This document shows, one piece after another, positions 34,940-43,899 of a DNA stretch of 64,000 nt (position 1 is the stretch's first letter; each line of letters begins with the position of its first letter). Position numbers and translations under genes: made by a program. The stretch covers positions 186,001-250,000 of the forward strand of contig JAIUOC010000007.1 of NCBI GenBank assembly GCA_020161265.1. The letters run 5' to 3'. The notes beneath the pieces were generated by a model. It saw nothing but the letters and a program-made list of their open reading frames with translations. It did no database searches and was not told where the DNA came from. Source of the stretch: Chloroflexota bacterium (lineage in GTDB: Bacteria; Chloroflexota; Chloroflexia; Chloroflexales; Herpetosiphonaceae).

Positions 34940-36507
34940 AACCAATTTTGATCAACGGCGAATGGCAAATTGGCGATTACGTTGGTAGTTTTCATGCGAC
35001 CAACCCAACCACAACCCAAGCATTCACCACTGAATATCCGATTTCGGGGCGCGGCGATTTAGAATTAGCGTTGAGTGCGGGGGTTGCGGCTTCGCGTGCG
35101 TTAGCCCAAAGCAGCCCTGAGCAACGTGCCAAATTTCTCGAAGGCTATGCCGATTTGATCGAGGCCAAGCGCCAAGAACTGAGCACAATCGCCCATAGCG
35201 AAACTGGCCTGCCGATCGAACCCCGCTTGAACAGTGTTGAACTGTCACGCACCGTCAATCAACTACGCCAAGCGGCGCAAGCTGTGCGCAACCACACATG
35301 GGAACTGGCAACGATCGACAGCAAAGCTAATATTCGCTCGCTGTATGGTAGTTTAGCTGCGCCCGTGGCTATTTTTGGACCAAATAACTTCCCATTTGCC
35401 TATAATACGATTGCTGGCAGCGATTTTGCCTCGGCGATTGCTGCTGGGAATGCCGTAATCGCCAAAGGCCACCCAAGCCACCCCGCCACCACCGAATTAC
35501 TGGCCGAATTAGCCCATCAAGCTGTGATCGCAGCTGGTTTGCCTGCGGCGAGTGTGCAATTGCTGTATGGTTTGCCCGATGAATTGGGCTTGGCATTGGT
35601 CAGTCATCCTTTAATTGGGGCGATTGGTTTTACTGGCTCGCGCCGAGCGGGGTTGGCGCTCAAGGCTGCCGCCGATCAAGCGGGCAAGGCAATTTACCTT
35701 GAAATGTCGAGCATCAACCCGGTGGTGATGTTAGCTGGGGCCGTGACTGAGCGGGCCGAAGCGCTTGCCGCCGAATTTGCTGGCTCGTGTACCTTGGGCG
35801 CTGGCCAATTCTGCACCAACCCTGGCTTATTAATGTTGGAGCATTCAGCGGCCAGTGCTGATTTTATTGCAGCTACCAAAGCGCACTTTAGCCAACACCC
35901 TAGCCTGACCCTGCTCAACCATGGGGTTTTGGCTGGGCTTGAACAGGGTATTGAGCATTTACAAGATGCTGGGGCACAGGTTTTGGTTGGTGGGCATGTG
36001 TTGGATGATGGGTATCGCTATGCCAATAGTTTGCTGTACGTTGCGGGCAATAGCTTTTTGGCCAATCCCCAAGCGCTCAGCCACGAAGTCTTTGGGCCAG
36101 TCAGCTTGATTGTCGAATGCGCCGACCAAGCCGAAGTATTGCGAGTACTCGATTGTCTTGAGGGCAATTTGACGGGCAGCATCTACAGCAGCAGCAACGG
36201 GACAGATGAAGCCTTTTATCAAATTGTTGCCGAGCACTTACGCTCCAAAGTTGGGCGTTTGCTCAACGATAAAATGCCCACCGGCGTGGCCGTCAGCTCA
36301 GCCATGAACCATGGCGGACCGTATCCCGCGACAGGCCATGCAGGCTGGACGGCGGTTGGCTTTCCCGCAACGATTCGGCGTTTTGCCGCACTGCACTGCT
36401 ACGACAATGTGCGCGAATCACGCTTGCCAAGCATTCTGCAAAACGCTAATCCTCAGGCGATTTGGCGCTTGGTTGATGGCCAGTGGAGTAATGCTGGCAT
36501 TGATTAG
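34936..36507 (+). CDS. 2-oxoglutarate semialdehyde dehydrogenase (ALDH family)
   Basis: A 523-residue aldehyde dehydrogenase. The second ATG (34936) is chosen: it forms the ATGA overlap used throughout the operon and is 8 bases from AGGAG; the ATG at 34930 is too close. Catalytic C293 lies in GAGQFCTNPGL, the general base in EMSSINPVV and the cofactor motif in GFTGSRRAG. FGPNNFPFAYN is a mark of the type that oxidises 2-oxoglutarate semialdehyde to 2-oxoglutarate with NAD(P)+. This closes the pathway into the citric acid cycle. No transporter gene follows. Confidence 0.92.
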   Translation: MKPILINGEWQIGDYVGSFHATNPTTTQAFTTEYPISGRGDLELALSAGVAASRALAQSSPEQRAKFLEGYADLIEAKRQELSTIAHSETGLPIEPRLNSVELSRTVNQLRQAAQAVRNHTWELATIDSKANIRSLYGSLAAPVAIFGPNNFPFAYNTIAGSDFASAIAAGNAVIAKGHPSHPATTELLAELAHQAVIAAGLPAASVQLLYGLPDELGLALVSHPLIGAIGFTGSRRAGLALKAAADQAGKAIYLEMSSINPVVMLAGAVTERAEALAAEFAGSCTLGAGQFCTNPGLLMLEHSAASADFIAATKAHFSQHPSLTLLNHGVLAGLEQGIEHLQDAGAQVLVGGHVLDDGYRYANSLLYVAGNSFLANPQALSHEVFGPVSLIVECADQAEVLRVLDCLEGNLTGSIYSSSNGTDEAFYQIVAEHLRSKVGRLLNDKMPTGVAVSSAMNHGGPYPATGHAGWTAVGFPATIRRFAALHCYDNVRESRLPSILQNANPQAIWRLVDGQWSNAGID

Positions 36508-36803
36508 CCTAGTTACTCAGCAAATTAGCACCACTTAATGTTATTGCTACCCTGTCGGAGGGCAACGCAGGAGATTGGCAGCCTTTCCAATAAGTGGTTA
36601 GTAATAGTTTTATGATGAACATGGGGATCGGCAATTACGGGTATTCACTCCCGATCCCCAGCCCCCAATAACCAAACCCCGCCATTCCCTTCGCGTCCTT
36701 CGCGGTTACTCGGCGCTGATCCCTAACTCTCATCAAGCCATCATTGCCAGAGCCAAGCTCAGCATGCTAGACTGACAACAGTTTTGCCAACAGGAGCATT
36801 GCT
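36508..36803. repeat. Gene-free gap with palindromic and dispersed repeats
   Basis: Contains ACCACTTA (36529-36536) and TAAGTGGT around 36591-36598 as a large hairpin, a possible terminator of the hydroxyproline operon without T-run. Then GGGGATCGGCAATTACGGG and CTCCCGATCCCC pair near 36624-36660. A block CCCTTCGCGTCCTTCGCGGT (36688 on) is an inverted copy of the repeat at 3298-3363, and CCGATCCCC-AGCCCCCAA recurs at about 45037-45052. CAACAGGAGC before 36804 is the next gene's ribosome site. Confidence 0.55.
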
Positions 36804-37613
36804 ATGGCTACATCCAAACCCCAATTATCACCCCTTGTTCGCATCATGTTTGTCGTTGTTGCCTTGGTATTGGTCGCTGGCGTTTCACTGTTGATCGCCC
36901 CAAGTTTAGTCGGGCCGCGTTGGCCATGGGCCTTACGGCCATTTGCAACCCGTTTTTTAGGCGCAGTCTATGCTGCCGAAATGGTGGCGGTGCTCTTTAC
37001 GCTTGTGATCAACGATTGGTCGGTAGCGCGGCTCACCATTCCGCAAGCCGTCACCTTCACTACAGTTGTCACAGGCGCATCGCTGGTATGGATCAATAAT
37101 TTTGATTTTTCGCGGGTAATCGTTTGGCTATGGTTTATCATCTACACCCTACCTACCTTGGCCTTAGGTTGGTTTTGGTGGCAATATCGCGCTTGGCCAG
37201 CAGTCAACCCGCAGCCATTAGGCCGATTACGCAACATCTTATTAATTGAGGCAGCTGTTTTAGCGGGCTATGGTCTAGCCAGTATTATTGCCCCCGATTG
37301 GGCCACAGCGTTTTGGCCATGGAAGATTGATGCGTTTCATGCCCAAATTTATAGCGCTTTGTTTATGACTGGAGCAATCGGTGCATGGATTGTGGCAGGT
37401 GGTGGCAATCGCTATGAACTGCTGACCCTCGGTTGGAGCCAGGTCGTACTAGGCTTAGGCGTAATTGCCGCCTTGGCCATCGTCGATTTTGGACCGGATA
37501 ACCTGAGCGTACCATGGGCAAGCATCGGAACAATTATTTGGGCTACTAGTTTTGGGTTAATTGCATTGGTTGGGGGAATTTTAATTGGGTGTGGAATGCG
37601 GCAACGGAGCTAA
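36804..37613 (+). CDS. Polytopic membrane protein with internal duplication, unknown function
   Basis: A 269-residue protein with about eight hydrophobic spans and short polar loops. The two halves resemble each other: the loop LIAPSLVGPRWPWALRPFAT followed by RFLGAVYAAEMV in the first half matches IIAPDWATAFWPWKIDAFHA followed by QIYSALFMTGAIGAWI in the second. The protein thus arose by tandem duplication of a four-span unit. No transport or enzyme motif is recognised. CAGGAG precedes the ATG. It is monocistronic, between the repeat-rich gap and the AAA+/CpaF pair. Confidence 0.75.
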   Translation: MATSKPQLSPLVRIMFVVVALVLVAGVSLLIAPSLVGPRWPWALRPFATRFLGAVYAAEMVAVLFTLVINDWSVARLTIPQAVTFTTVVTGASLVWINNFDFSRVIVWLWFIIYTLPTLALGWFWWQYRAWPAVNPQPLGRLRNILLIEAAVLAGYGLASIIAPDWATAFWPWKIDAFHAQIYSALFMTGAIGAWIVAGGGNRYELLTLGWSQVVLGLGVIAALAIVDFGPDNLSVPWASIGTIIWATSFGLIALVGGILIGCGMRQRS

Positions 37614-37703
37614 TTGGGCGGGGCCACTTCCCCCCGCTTCCCTCGGGCTCGACAACCTCAAGCCCGCGCTACGCCTCGTCGTGCATTGTACCACAACTCT
37701 TGG

Positions 37704-37732
37704 TTGCCTGTGCTTGCAGCCTCAAGTATAAT
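37704..37732 (+). promoter_or_regulatory. Promoter of the AAA+/CpaF operon
   Basis: TTGCCT (37704-37709) and a perfect TATAAT (37727-37732) are 17 bases apart, 88 bp upstream of the AAA+ gene. The first half of the gap (37614-37680) is GC-rich with no recognised element. Confidence 0.6.
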
Positions 37733-37820
37733 ATTGATTATTGTTCATTCGGTGTGCGCAGATAGGGGAGATCTGCCAATCCCCGCCGATCTTAATTGTT
37801 GAAGCTCAGGAGATCACACT

Positions 37821-39182
37821 ATGTCTGCGTTTCCTTTACGTGAATTTGCTTCGACTGTTCAAGCATCCGTTGATAGTGGGCCACAATTTCCCAACGAACC
37901 AACGTCAATTGACGAAACTGGGCTTGGGATGGGTTTTATTGCCGATCTTGTTCTTAAAGTTATTTATTTCAATGGCACCATTAGCGCCCAACGGATTTCT
38001 GAACAAACCTGCTTGCCCTACCTCAACGTGATCGACAAAGTTTTGCAATTTCTCAAAATGAGCGAATATGTCGATATCGTTGGGGCTGAACAAGGCTTTG
38101 GTGAACGCGCCTATCAATATGTCACGACCCTTCAAGGCTCGCGCAAAGTCAACGAAGTATTAGAGCGCTCACAGTATGCTGGCCCAGCCCCTGTGCCGCT
38201 CGCTTCCTACATCGAGATGGTCAATCGCCAGTCAATCGGCGGCATGACCATCAATCAACAACGCATCCGCGAAGCCTTCAAGGATCTGGTGATCAACGAC
38301 GAGATGCTGGATAAAATTGGCCCTGCCGCCAACTCAGCCCGCTCGTTGTTCCTGTATGGCCCACCAGGCAATGGCAAAACCACAATCGCCGAAGGTATCT
38401 CGCGCATTATGGGTGGCTCAGTAATGCTGCCCTACGCAGTTGAAATCGATGGTCAAGTGATCAAGCTCTATGATCCACTTAACCATAGCATTTTAACCAA
38501 GCCCGAAATGCGCCAAGATGATACACCTGCCCCATTCGGCGCGGTTGCCACCACCATGCCGCCTGCTCCCGACCGACGTTGGCTGCACTGCAAGCGCCCC
38601 CGCGTGATGGTTGGCGGCGAACTGATTTTGGAACAATTAGAATTAATCTTCGATCCCATTTCCAAAGTCTATGAAGCACCCTACCAAATGAAGGCCAATG
38701 GTGGTTTATTCCTGATCGACGACTTTGGGCGGCAACGCTGTCGGCCTGAAGAGTTGTTGAACCGTTGGATTGTGCCACTCGAAAAGAAAATCGACTTTTT
38801 GGCGCTGCAAACTGGCAAAAAGATCGAAATTCCCTTCGATGTGTTGATCGTCTTTTCGACCAACCTTGACCCCAAGGGCTTGGTCGATGATGCCTTCTTG
38901 CGACGGATTCGGCATAAAATCGAGGTTGCCAACCCAACCCCCAACGAATATCGCGATATTTTCCGAATCGTTTGCAAAGCCAAGGGCGTGCCCTACAGCG
39001 ATGATGGCTTGCGCTATTTGATTCAGGAACATTATTTCAAAGTTAACCGTGAGTTGCGCTGCTGTCACCCACGCGATTTGCTTGATCAAGTGCTTGATGA
39101 AGCGAAATATCGTGGTCAACAGCCCCAAATGAACAAAGAACTTTTGGATCGGGCTTGCGAAGCCTATTTTGTCAAAATGTAG
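37821..39182 (+). CDS. AAA+ ATPase linked to a CpaF/TadA secretion ATPase
   Basis: A 453-residue protein with AGGAG before the ATG. Residues ~40-110 are a winged-helix-like segment (SAQRISEQTCLPYLNVIDKV). The AAA+ module begins near 170 with Walker A LYGPPGNGKTT, Walker B GGLFLIDDFGRQ near 295, sensor VLIVFSTNLDP near 340 and LRRIRHKIEV as arginine-finger region. It ends with a helical lid (CCHPRDLLDQVLDEAKYR). It may regulate or load the pilus/secretion ATPase encoded 12 bp downstream. I know of similar AAA+ genes next to Tad-type genes in Chloroflexota, but no biochemical role is assigned here. Confidence 0.8.
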   Translation: MSAFPLREFASTVQASVDSGPQFPNEPTSIDETGLGMGFIADLVLKVIYFNGTISAQRISEQTCLPYLNVIDKVLQFLKMSEYVDIVGAEQGFGERAYQYVTTLQGSRKVNEVLERSQYAGPAPVPLASYIEMVNRQSIGGMTINQQRIREAFKDLVINDEMLDKIGPAANSARSLFLYGPPGNGKTTIAEGISRIMGGSVMLPYAVEIDGQVIKLYDPLNHSILTKPEMRQDDTPAPFGAVATTMPPAPDRRWLHCKRPRVMVGGELILEQLELIFDPISKVYEAPYQMKANGGLFLIDDFGRQRCRPEELLNRWIVPLEKKIDFLALQTGKKIEIPFDVLIVFSTNLDPKGLVDDAFLRRIRHKIEVANPTPNEYRDIFRIVCKAKGVPYSDDGLRYLIQEHYFKVNRELRCCHPRDLLDQVLDEAKYRGQQPQMNKELLDRACEAYFVKM

Positions 39183-39194
39183 CGAGGTCAAGTT

Positions 39195-40739
39195 ATGTCA
39201 CTTCTCAAACGTCTTGGAAGCACGCCAACAAGCCCAGAGCCAACTCCTCCTGCTCAGCCAGTTCAACCGATGGCTGGCGAACAATCAATGCCTGAATATC
39301 GCTCATCATCGTTGACTCCACTGAGCCCGCCACCACCACCAGCACCATCATCGCCACCCATGCCTGGCGGTAACCTCAGTGCTTTGGCAGGCTCTAGCTC
39401 TGGGCTAAGTGGCGGTACGATCAACACCAGCGGCTTTTTGGTCTTGGCCGATCGCGATGCCCACCGCAAATTGCTTGAGCTTTCGCTCTGGATTGTCGAT
39501 AAAATTCAGGCTTCGGTCGGTTCGCAAACCCAACTACAACGCAACGAAGATTCTGAGCGCCTGATTCAAGAGCGCTTTACTACCTTTGTGCGTCAATCCA
39601 CCACCAATCTCGACCAAGATGGCACCAAATTGCTCTATCAAATGGTGCTCGATGAATTATTTGGCTTCGGACCACTTGAGCAATTGATTCGCGACGATAC
39701 CATTACTGAAATTATGGTCAACAGCGCCACAGTGGTGTATGTTGAACAAAAAGGTAAATTAACCCTTTCGCCAGTCATTTTTGCCTCGGAAGATCATGTG
39801 CTCAAAGTGATTGACCGAATTATTCGGCCACTCGGGCGACGGGTTGACCGCAAATGGCCCATGGTCGATGCGCGTTTGCCCGATGGTTCGCGGGTCAACG
39901 CCATCATCCCACCTTGTGCAATTGATGGCTCTTCGCTGAGTATTCGTAAATTCTCCAAGAAGAAACTCCAAGTCAGCGATTTGATCAATTATGGCTCGAT
40001 GACCAAGGAAATGGCCGACTTCCTGAATGCCTGTGTGGTCAGCGCCATGAACTTGATCGTCTCGGGTGGTACTGGCTCAGGGAAAACGACGCTCCTCAAC
40101 GTGCTTTCCAACTTCATTCCTGATCACTACCGGATTTGTACAATCGAAGACTCAGCCGAACTACAACTTGGCAAAGATCACGTGATTCGGCTTGAATCCA
40201 AGCCTGCCGATGTTGATGGTTCGGGTTTGGTCACGATTCGCGACCTTGTGAAGAACTCGCTGCGGATGCGCCCTGACCGCATTGTGGTAGGGGAAATTCG
40301 TGACGGCGCGGCGCTCGACTTGCTCCAAGCGATGAACACTGGCCACGACGGCTCAATGTCTACCGTTCACGCCAACACCCCACGCGACGCAATTCGCCGT
40401 TTGGAAACCTTGGCATTGATGTCGGGGCTTGATTTACCAGTTGCGGTTATTCGCGAACAAATTGCCTCGGCAGTACACGTGATTGTGCAGCAAGCCCGTT
40501 TGCGCGATGGCTCACGGAAAGTCGTAGCAGTAACCGAGGTTCAAGGCATGGAAAGCGGTCAGGTCGTATTGCAAGATATCTTCATCTTTGAAGATCAAGG
40601 TACTGCGCCAGATGGCAAAGTGATGGGTGTGCTGCGGCCAACTGGGACGCGCCCACGCTTTACCCCAGTGCTCGAAGCCAAGGGCTTCAAATTGCCTCCA
40701 TCAATCTTCGGCGCAACCTTCCCCGGCATGCGGCGCTAA
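39195..40739 (+). CDS. cpaF: CpaF/TadA-type secretion and pilus ATPase
   Basis: A 514-residue hexameric ATPase of the VirB11/TadA family. Residues 1-75 are a Pro/Ser-rich tail; the N-terminal domain spans ~95-260 (FGFGPLEQLIRDDTITEIMV). Walker A VSGGTGSGKTTLLN is near 285-298, the Asp box CTIEDSAEL near 315, Walker B RIVVGEIRDGAALDLLQAM near 360 and the His box STVHANTPRDAIRRLE near 395. It powers assembly of Flp/Tad pili or a related secretion apparatus at the inner face of the membrane. The rest of a tad cluster (tadB, tadC, prepilins) is not in the window; only the AAA+ partner is linked, and a terminator follows. Confidence 0.93.
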   Translation: MSLLKRLGSTPTSPEPTPPAQPVQPMAGEQSMPEYRSSSLTPLSPPPPPAPSSPPMPGGNLSALAGSSSGLSGGTINTSGFLVLADRDAHRKLLELSLWIVDKIQASVGSQTQLQRNEDSERLIQERFTTFVRQSTTNLDQDGTKLLYQMVLDELFGFGPLEQLIRDDTITEIMVNSATVVYVEQKGKLTLSPVIFASEDHVLKVIDRIIRPLGRRVDRKWPMVDARLPDGSRVNAIIPPCAIDGSSLSIRKFSKKKLQVSDLINYGSMTKEMADFLNACVVSAMNLIVSGGTGSGKTTLLNVLSNFIPDHYRICTIEDSAELQLGKDHVIRLESKPADVDGSGLVTIRDLVKNSLRMRPDRIVVGEIRDGAALDLLQAMNTGHDGSMSTVHANTPRDAIRRLETLALMSGLDLPVAVIREQIASAVHVIVQQARLRDGSRKVVAVTEVQGMESGQVVLQDIFIFEDQGTAPDGKVMGVLRPTGTRPRFTPVLEAKGFKLPPSIFGATFPGMRR

Positions 40740-40761
40740 GTTCGATAGCTTGTTTCATACA

Positions 40762-40797
40762 ACAACCCGTAGGACATTAAATCCTACGGGTTGTTTG
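40762..40797 (+). terminator. Terminator after cpaF
   Basis: ACAACCCGTAGGA (40762-40774) and TCCTACGGGTTGT (40782-40794) pair perfectly over 13 bp, followed by TTGG. It closes the AAA+/CpaF operon 22 bp after the stop. Confidence 0.85.
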
Positions 40798-40856
40798 GCG
40801 CTCCTAGGGTGTGCTATGATCGATAGTAAGGATCATTCATAGCAAGGGGGAGCGTA

Positions 40857-42299
40857 ATGGCTCGACAAACCTGGATACGCCGAAGTGGAATTGTGGCTAG
40901 TTTGGTACTAGCACTGTGGGGTTGTGGTGAATATATCGCCCCAGCCACCAAACTCACGATTAATCCTAATGCCGACTCAGGTGCTTACTACCCAGCAATC
41001 TATGTTGATAACAACGATCTACGACACTATGCTTGGGCCGAATGTCAAGCAGGCAATGGCTGCGATTTAATTTATACGCGGATGCGTGGCTCAAGTGAAT
41101 TGTTGCGGCAAACAATTACGATCACCAATTCGACCGCCTCACTGGTCTACCCAAGCCTAACTGCCGATAACACTAATACAATTCATTTGGCCTACCTCAG
41201 CAATCAAGCAGTGCCTGCCAGAGGTGATGCAACTTACCGCTATTATGCCGTCAGCATCAGCCCCGATGGCGCAACCATCAGCCAACCTGTTAATTTGCAA
41301 GGCGAAAGTATTAATAGTAGTTTGATCAGCCCCATCGCGGTGCGCAACAACGACGGCTCACATGTTGGTGTGATTTATACAATGCTTGACAGTAATCAAC
41401 AAACTTTAGTCTATCGCCAAATTATGCCCAGCCTGAGCCAACCAGTGGCAATCGAAACGGTTGCCAGCAATATCATCCTGACCCAACCACGGATCAGCAT
41501 CGATGCTAATAATACGATCCATGTGGTTTATGGCAAGCGCTCGGCAATTGTGTCACCGCTCAACAAGCAGGGCGGTGATCCAACGCTCGATGAAATTCGT
41601 TATGCTCATGGAACGCTGATTGGCATGACCGCCCGCACCGTCGATAGTTATACCAGTTCCTCAGCCAGTATTCCATTTGTGTATGATTTGACGCTGACCG
41701 ATAAAGCCTACGTGACGTATATCAAACATCCAAGTGCTACGCCGCGTGGCATTCCCACCGATAGCCTGCGCAGCCACAATGCCACCGATAATCTCACCAC
41801 CGATTTGGTGCTGCCATCGGTGCTTGAGCCATGGAATATTGGCGAAATTAGTACGGTTAACAGTGGTTCAGGCCAACCAACTGTCTATTTTGCCGGCACC
41901 AACAATACCTTCACTGATGCCTTTGCCTTTGATATTTGGCAATACGATGCCCAAGCCAGCGCCGGAATTAACCTGAGCAACACGCCAAATCAATATGAAA
42001 ACAACCTGACGAGCAGCCGTTTTCATGCGCTCGATCTGGTTGCCTGGCAAGCTGATAGCTTTGGCAGCAACGGCTGCACCACCCAAGTCGTCAGCTATCG
42101 CAGCGATACCGAGCAAACTAATGTTGCCGAGCAATTTCTCAATCCATTGGGTTGTACGCCAAGTGTGCTACAAATCAGCGCAGGCGACGAAGTTGCCGCC
42201 GGCGTGTGGATTTCGGTTGCTCGCAATGATGCCACCCTCAATGTCCCAGCAACTGCATTCAATAGTTATGGAACGTTTTTACCGATTGCTCAACGCTAA
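40857..42299 (+). CDS. Secreted lipoprotein with beta-propeller-like repeats
   Basis: A 480-residue lipoprotein. The basic start MARQTWIRRSG and the hydrophobic LVLALWGC place lipobox cysteine C23 for lipidation on the outer face of the membrane. The rest is rich in Asn, Thr and Ser with recurring blades of the form SLTADNTNTIHLAYLS, RISIDANNTIHVVYGK and DLTLTDKAYVTYIKH. These are the D-xx-N-x-IH-x-xY strand pattern of sialidase-like or NHL-like propellers. No catalytic Asp-box set is clear, so a binding role is likelier than an enzyme. AAGGGGGAG precedes the ATG. Confidence 0.75.
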   Translation: MARQTWIRRSGIVASLVLALWGCGEYIAPATKLTINPNADSGAYYPAIYVDNNDLRHYAWAECQAGNGCDLIYTRMRGSSELLRQTITITNSTASLVYPSLTADNTNTIHLAYLSNQAVPARGDATYRYYAVSISPDGATISQPVNLQGESINSSLISPIAVRNNDGSHVGVIYTMLDSNQQTLVYRQIMPSLSQPVAIETVASNIILTQPRISIDANNTIHVVYGKRSAIVSPLNKQGGDPTLDEIRYAHGTLIGMTARTVDSYTSSSASIPFVYDLTLTDKAYVTYIKHPSATPRGIPTDSLRSHNATDNLTTDLVLPSVLEPWNIGEISTVNSGSGQPTVYFAGTNNTFTDAFAFDIWQYDAQASAGINLSNTPNQYENNLTSSRFHALDLVAWQADSFGSNGCTTQVVSYRSDTEQTNVAEQFLNPLGCTPSVLQISAGDEVAAGVWISVARNDATLNVPATAFNSYGTFLPIAQR

Positions 42300-42413
42300 A
42301 ATGCTGTAATCGGGCCAAAGGATGAGTTAACAATCAGCCTCATGCCGCTACCTAGCATTGGGCTATTCGCCGATACTGCGCTCAGCAAGTAAAAACATCA
42401 CCTTGAGGAGTAT

Positions 42414-43418
42414 ATGCAAGCAGTAGCCCAATATCTTAAACGTCCAGCAACCTTGGACGATATTCCAGCAGCAACCGCATTAATTAATCGTTGCTCAATG
42501 GAAGAAGCCAACGTGATCGAAATTGATGAAGCTGAACTAGGAGTAGAATGGCAGAGTTCAAATTTCAACATTGCCACTGATAGCCTAACAATCTGGGATG
42601 GCGAAACATTAATCGGCGTGACTGGGGTGTTCAGCGAAGAACCATATGTCCATGGCTATGGCTGGACACGGGTTCATAGCGATTATGCCGCCGACAATAT
42701 TCAACAACAATTGTTGGATTGGCTCGATGAGCGCGTCAGCCAAGATATTGCCAAGGCACCAAGTGATGCTGCGGTTAGTTTATATCACGGCGTGCTCAGC
42801 ACCAATCACGAAGTCGCCAAGAGCCTGAACGACCATGGCTATAGTTTGGTACGCCATTTCTGGCGCATGGTTATTGAATTGGCTGATTACACACCGCAGC
42901 CCGTACAATTACCCGAAGGTTTGATTATTCGGCCATACGATCCAGCAACCGAATTGCCAGCAGTAGTCCATGCAGTCCGCGATTCGTTCCGCGATCACTG
43001 GGGTTATGTCGAATCGCCATTTGAACAAGAACTCAAACAATGGCAAGAGATGATCGCCCGTGAGCCAAATTATGATCCAGCGCTGTTCTATGTGATTTGT
43101 GATGGCGACCAAATTGCTGCAATCGCACTATGTTGGAAGCACATTACCGAAGATTCCACGATGGGTTGGGTTGGCACATTGGGAGTTTGTCGGCCATGGC
43201 GGCGCAAGGGCTTAGCCAAAGCCTTGCTCTACCACGCCTTCAACGAATTTAGCAGCCGTGGTCAAGCGCGAGTTGGTTTAGGGGTCGATGCCTCAAGCCT
43301 AACCGGCGCAACCAAAGTTTACGCCGACGTTGGCATGAAGCCTGTGCGCCAGTTCGACCGCTATCAAAAAGTGCTACGGCCTGGCATCGAAATTGGCACC
43401 GAAACCGCCGAAGCCTAA
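42414..43418 (+). CDS. Tandem GNAT N-acetyltransferase
   Basis: A 334-residue protein with two GNAT folds, GAGGAG before the ATG. The N-terminal fold (~8-150) is degenerate. The C-terminal fold (~165-320) has the acetyl-CoA motif GVCRPWRRKGLAKALLYHAF, followed by VGLGVDASSLTGATKVYADV and GMKPVRQFDRYQKVL. The two-domain layout is like mycothiol synthase MshD and many uncharacterised acetyltransferases. The acceptor is unknown. It stands in its own transcription unit, closed by the hairpin at 43497. Confidence 0.85.
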   Translation: MQAVAQYLKRPATLDDIPAATALINRCSMEEANVIEIDEAELGVEWQSSNFNIATDSLTIWDGETLIGVTGVFSEEPYVHGYGWTRVHSDYAADNIQQQLLDWLDERVSQDIAKAPSDAAVSLYHGVLSTNHEVAKSLNDHGYSLVRHFWRMVIELADYTPQPVQLPEGLIIRPYDPATELPAVVHAVRDSFRDHWGYVESPFEQELKQWQEMIAREPNYDPALFYVICDGDQIAAIALCWKHITEDSTMGWVGTLGVCRPWRRKGLAKALLYHAFNEFSSRGQARVGLGVDASSLTGATKVYADVGMKPVRQFDRYQKVLRPGIEIGTETAEA

Positions 43419-43496
43419 TAAAACCGATAGATTCTGAGCAAACGTAACGGTGCCAATCGATCTCGCGAGAACCAAAACCTCTATCTCTATTTCAAT

Positions 43497-43537
43497 CAAC
43501 CACCATAGTAGTATACTGTGGTGGTTGGCGTTTTTTT
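43497..43537 (+). terminator. Hairpin with T-run: terminator overlapping a possible yciI promoter
   Basis: CAACCACCA (43497-43505) pairs with TGGTGGTTG (43519-43527), followed after GCG by TTTTTTT. The loop contains TATACT (43512-43517), a good -10 box for the YciI gene 33 bp downstream. A transcript started there would not include the left arm, so the hairpin would stop upstream reading only. Confidence 0.6.
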
Positions 43538-43549
43538 AGGAGCAATACC

Positions 43550-43855
43550 ATGGCCCATTTTATGTTAGAAATTACCTATACCGTGCCGCTTGAGCAAATT
43601 GAAACCAAATTGGCCGAGCATCGCGCATTTTTGCAAACAGGCTACGATCAAGGTTGGTTGCTCTGTTCTGGCCCACAAAATCCACGCATCGGCGGAATTG
43701 TGATTGCCCGTGCACCATCCCTTAAAGCCTTGCAAGCCTTGTTTGCTAACGATCCATATCAGATTGCCAATTTTGCTGATTATCGTTTTGTTGAGTTTAA
43801 TCCGGTTAAATTTCAGCCATGGCTTGAAGATTGGGTCAACGGCAGCGTTGAATAA
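43550..43855 (+). CDS. YciI family protein
   Basis: A 101-residue alpha-beta barrel protein of the YciI/YCII-related family with AGGAG before the ATG. The start MAHFMLEITYTVPLEQIETK, the central LLCSGPQNPRIGGIVIARA and the closing ADYRFVEFNPVK are typical. The family forms dimers and has a putative His-Asp active site, but its reaction is not known for most members. No partner gene is evident; the asparaginase gene is convergent. Confidence 0.85.
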   Translation: MAHFMLEITYTVPLEQIETKLAEHRAFLQTGYDQGWLLCSGPQNPRIGGIVIARAPSLKALQALFANDPYQIANFADYRFVEFNPVKFQPWLEDWVNGSVE

Positions 43856-43899
43856 GCCGTTTGGCTGGTTGAACGTGGCTTTCAACCAGCCAAATTGGA

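Noticed and set aside
36508-36803. tRNA or riboswitch in the gap after the hydroxyproline operon
   Set aside because: Hairpins are present, but no cloverleaf, CCA end or known riboswitch core could be found; they match dispersed repeats elsewhere in the window.
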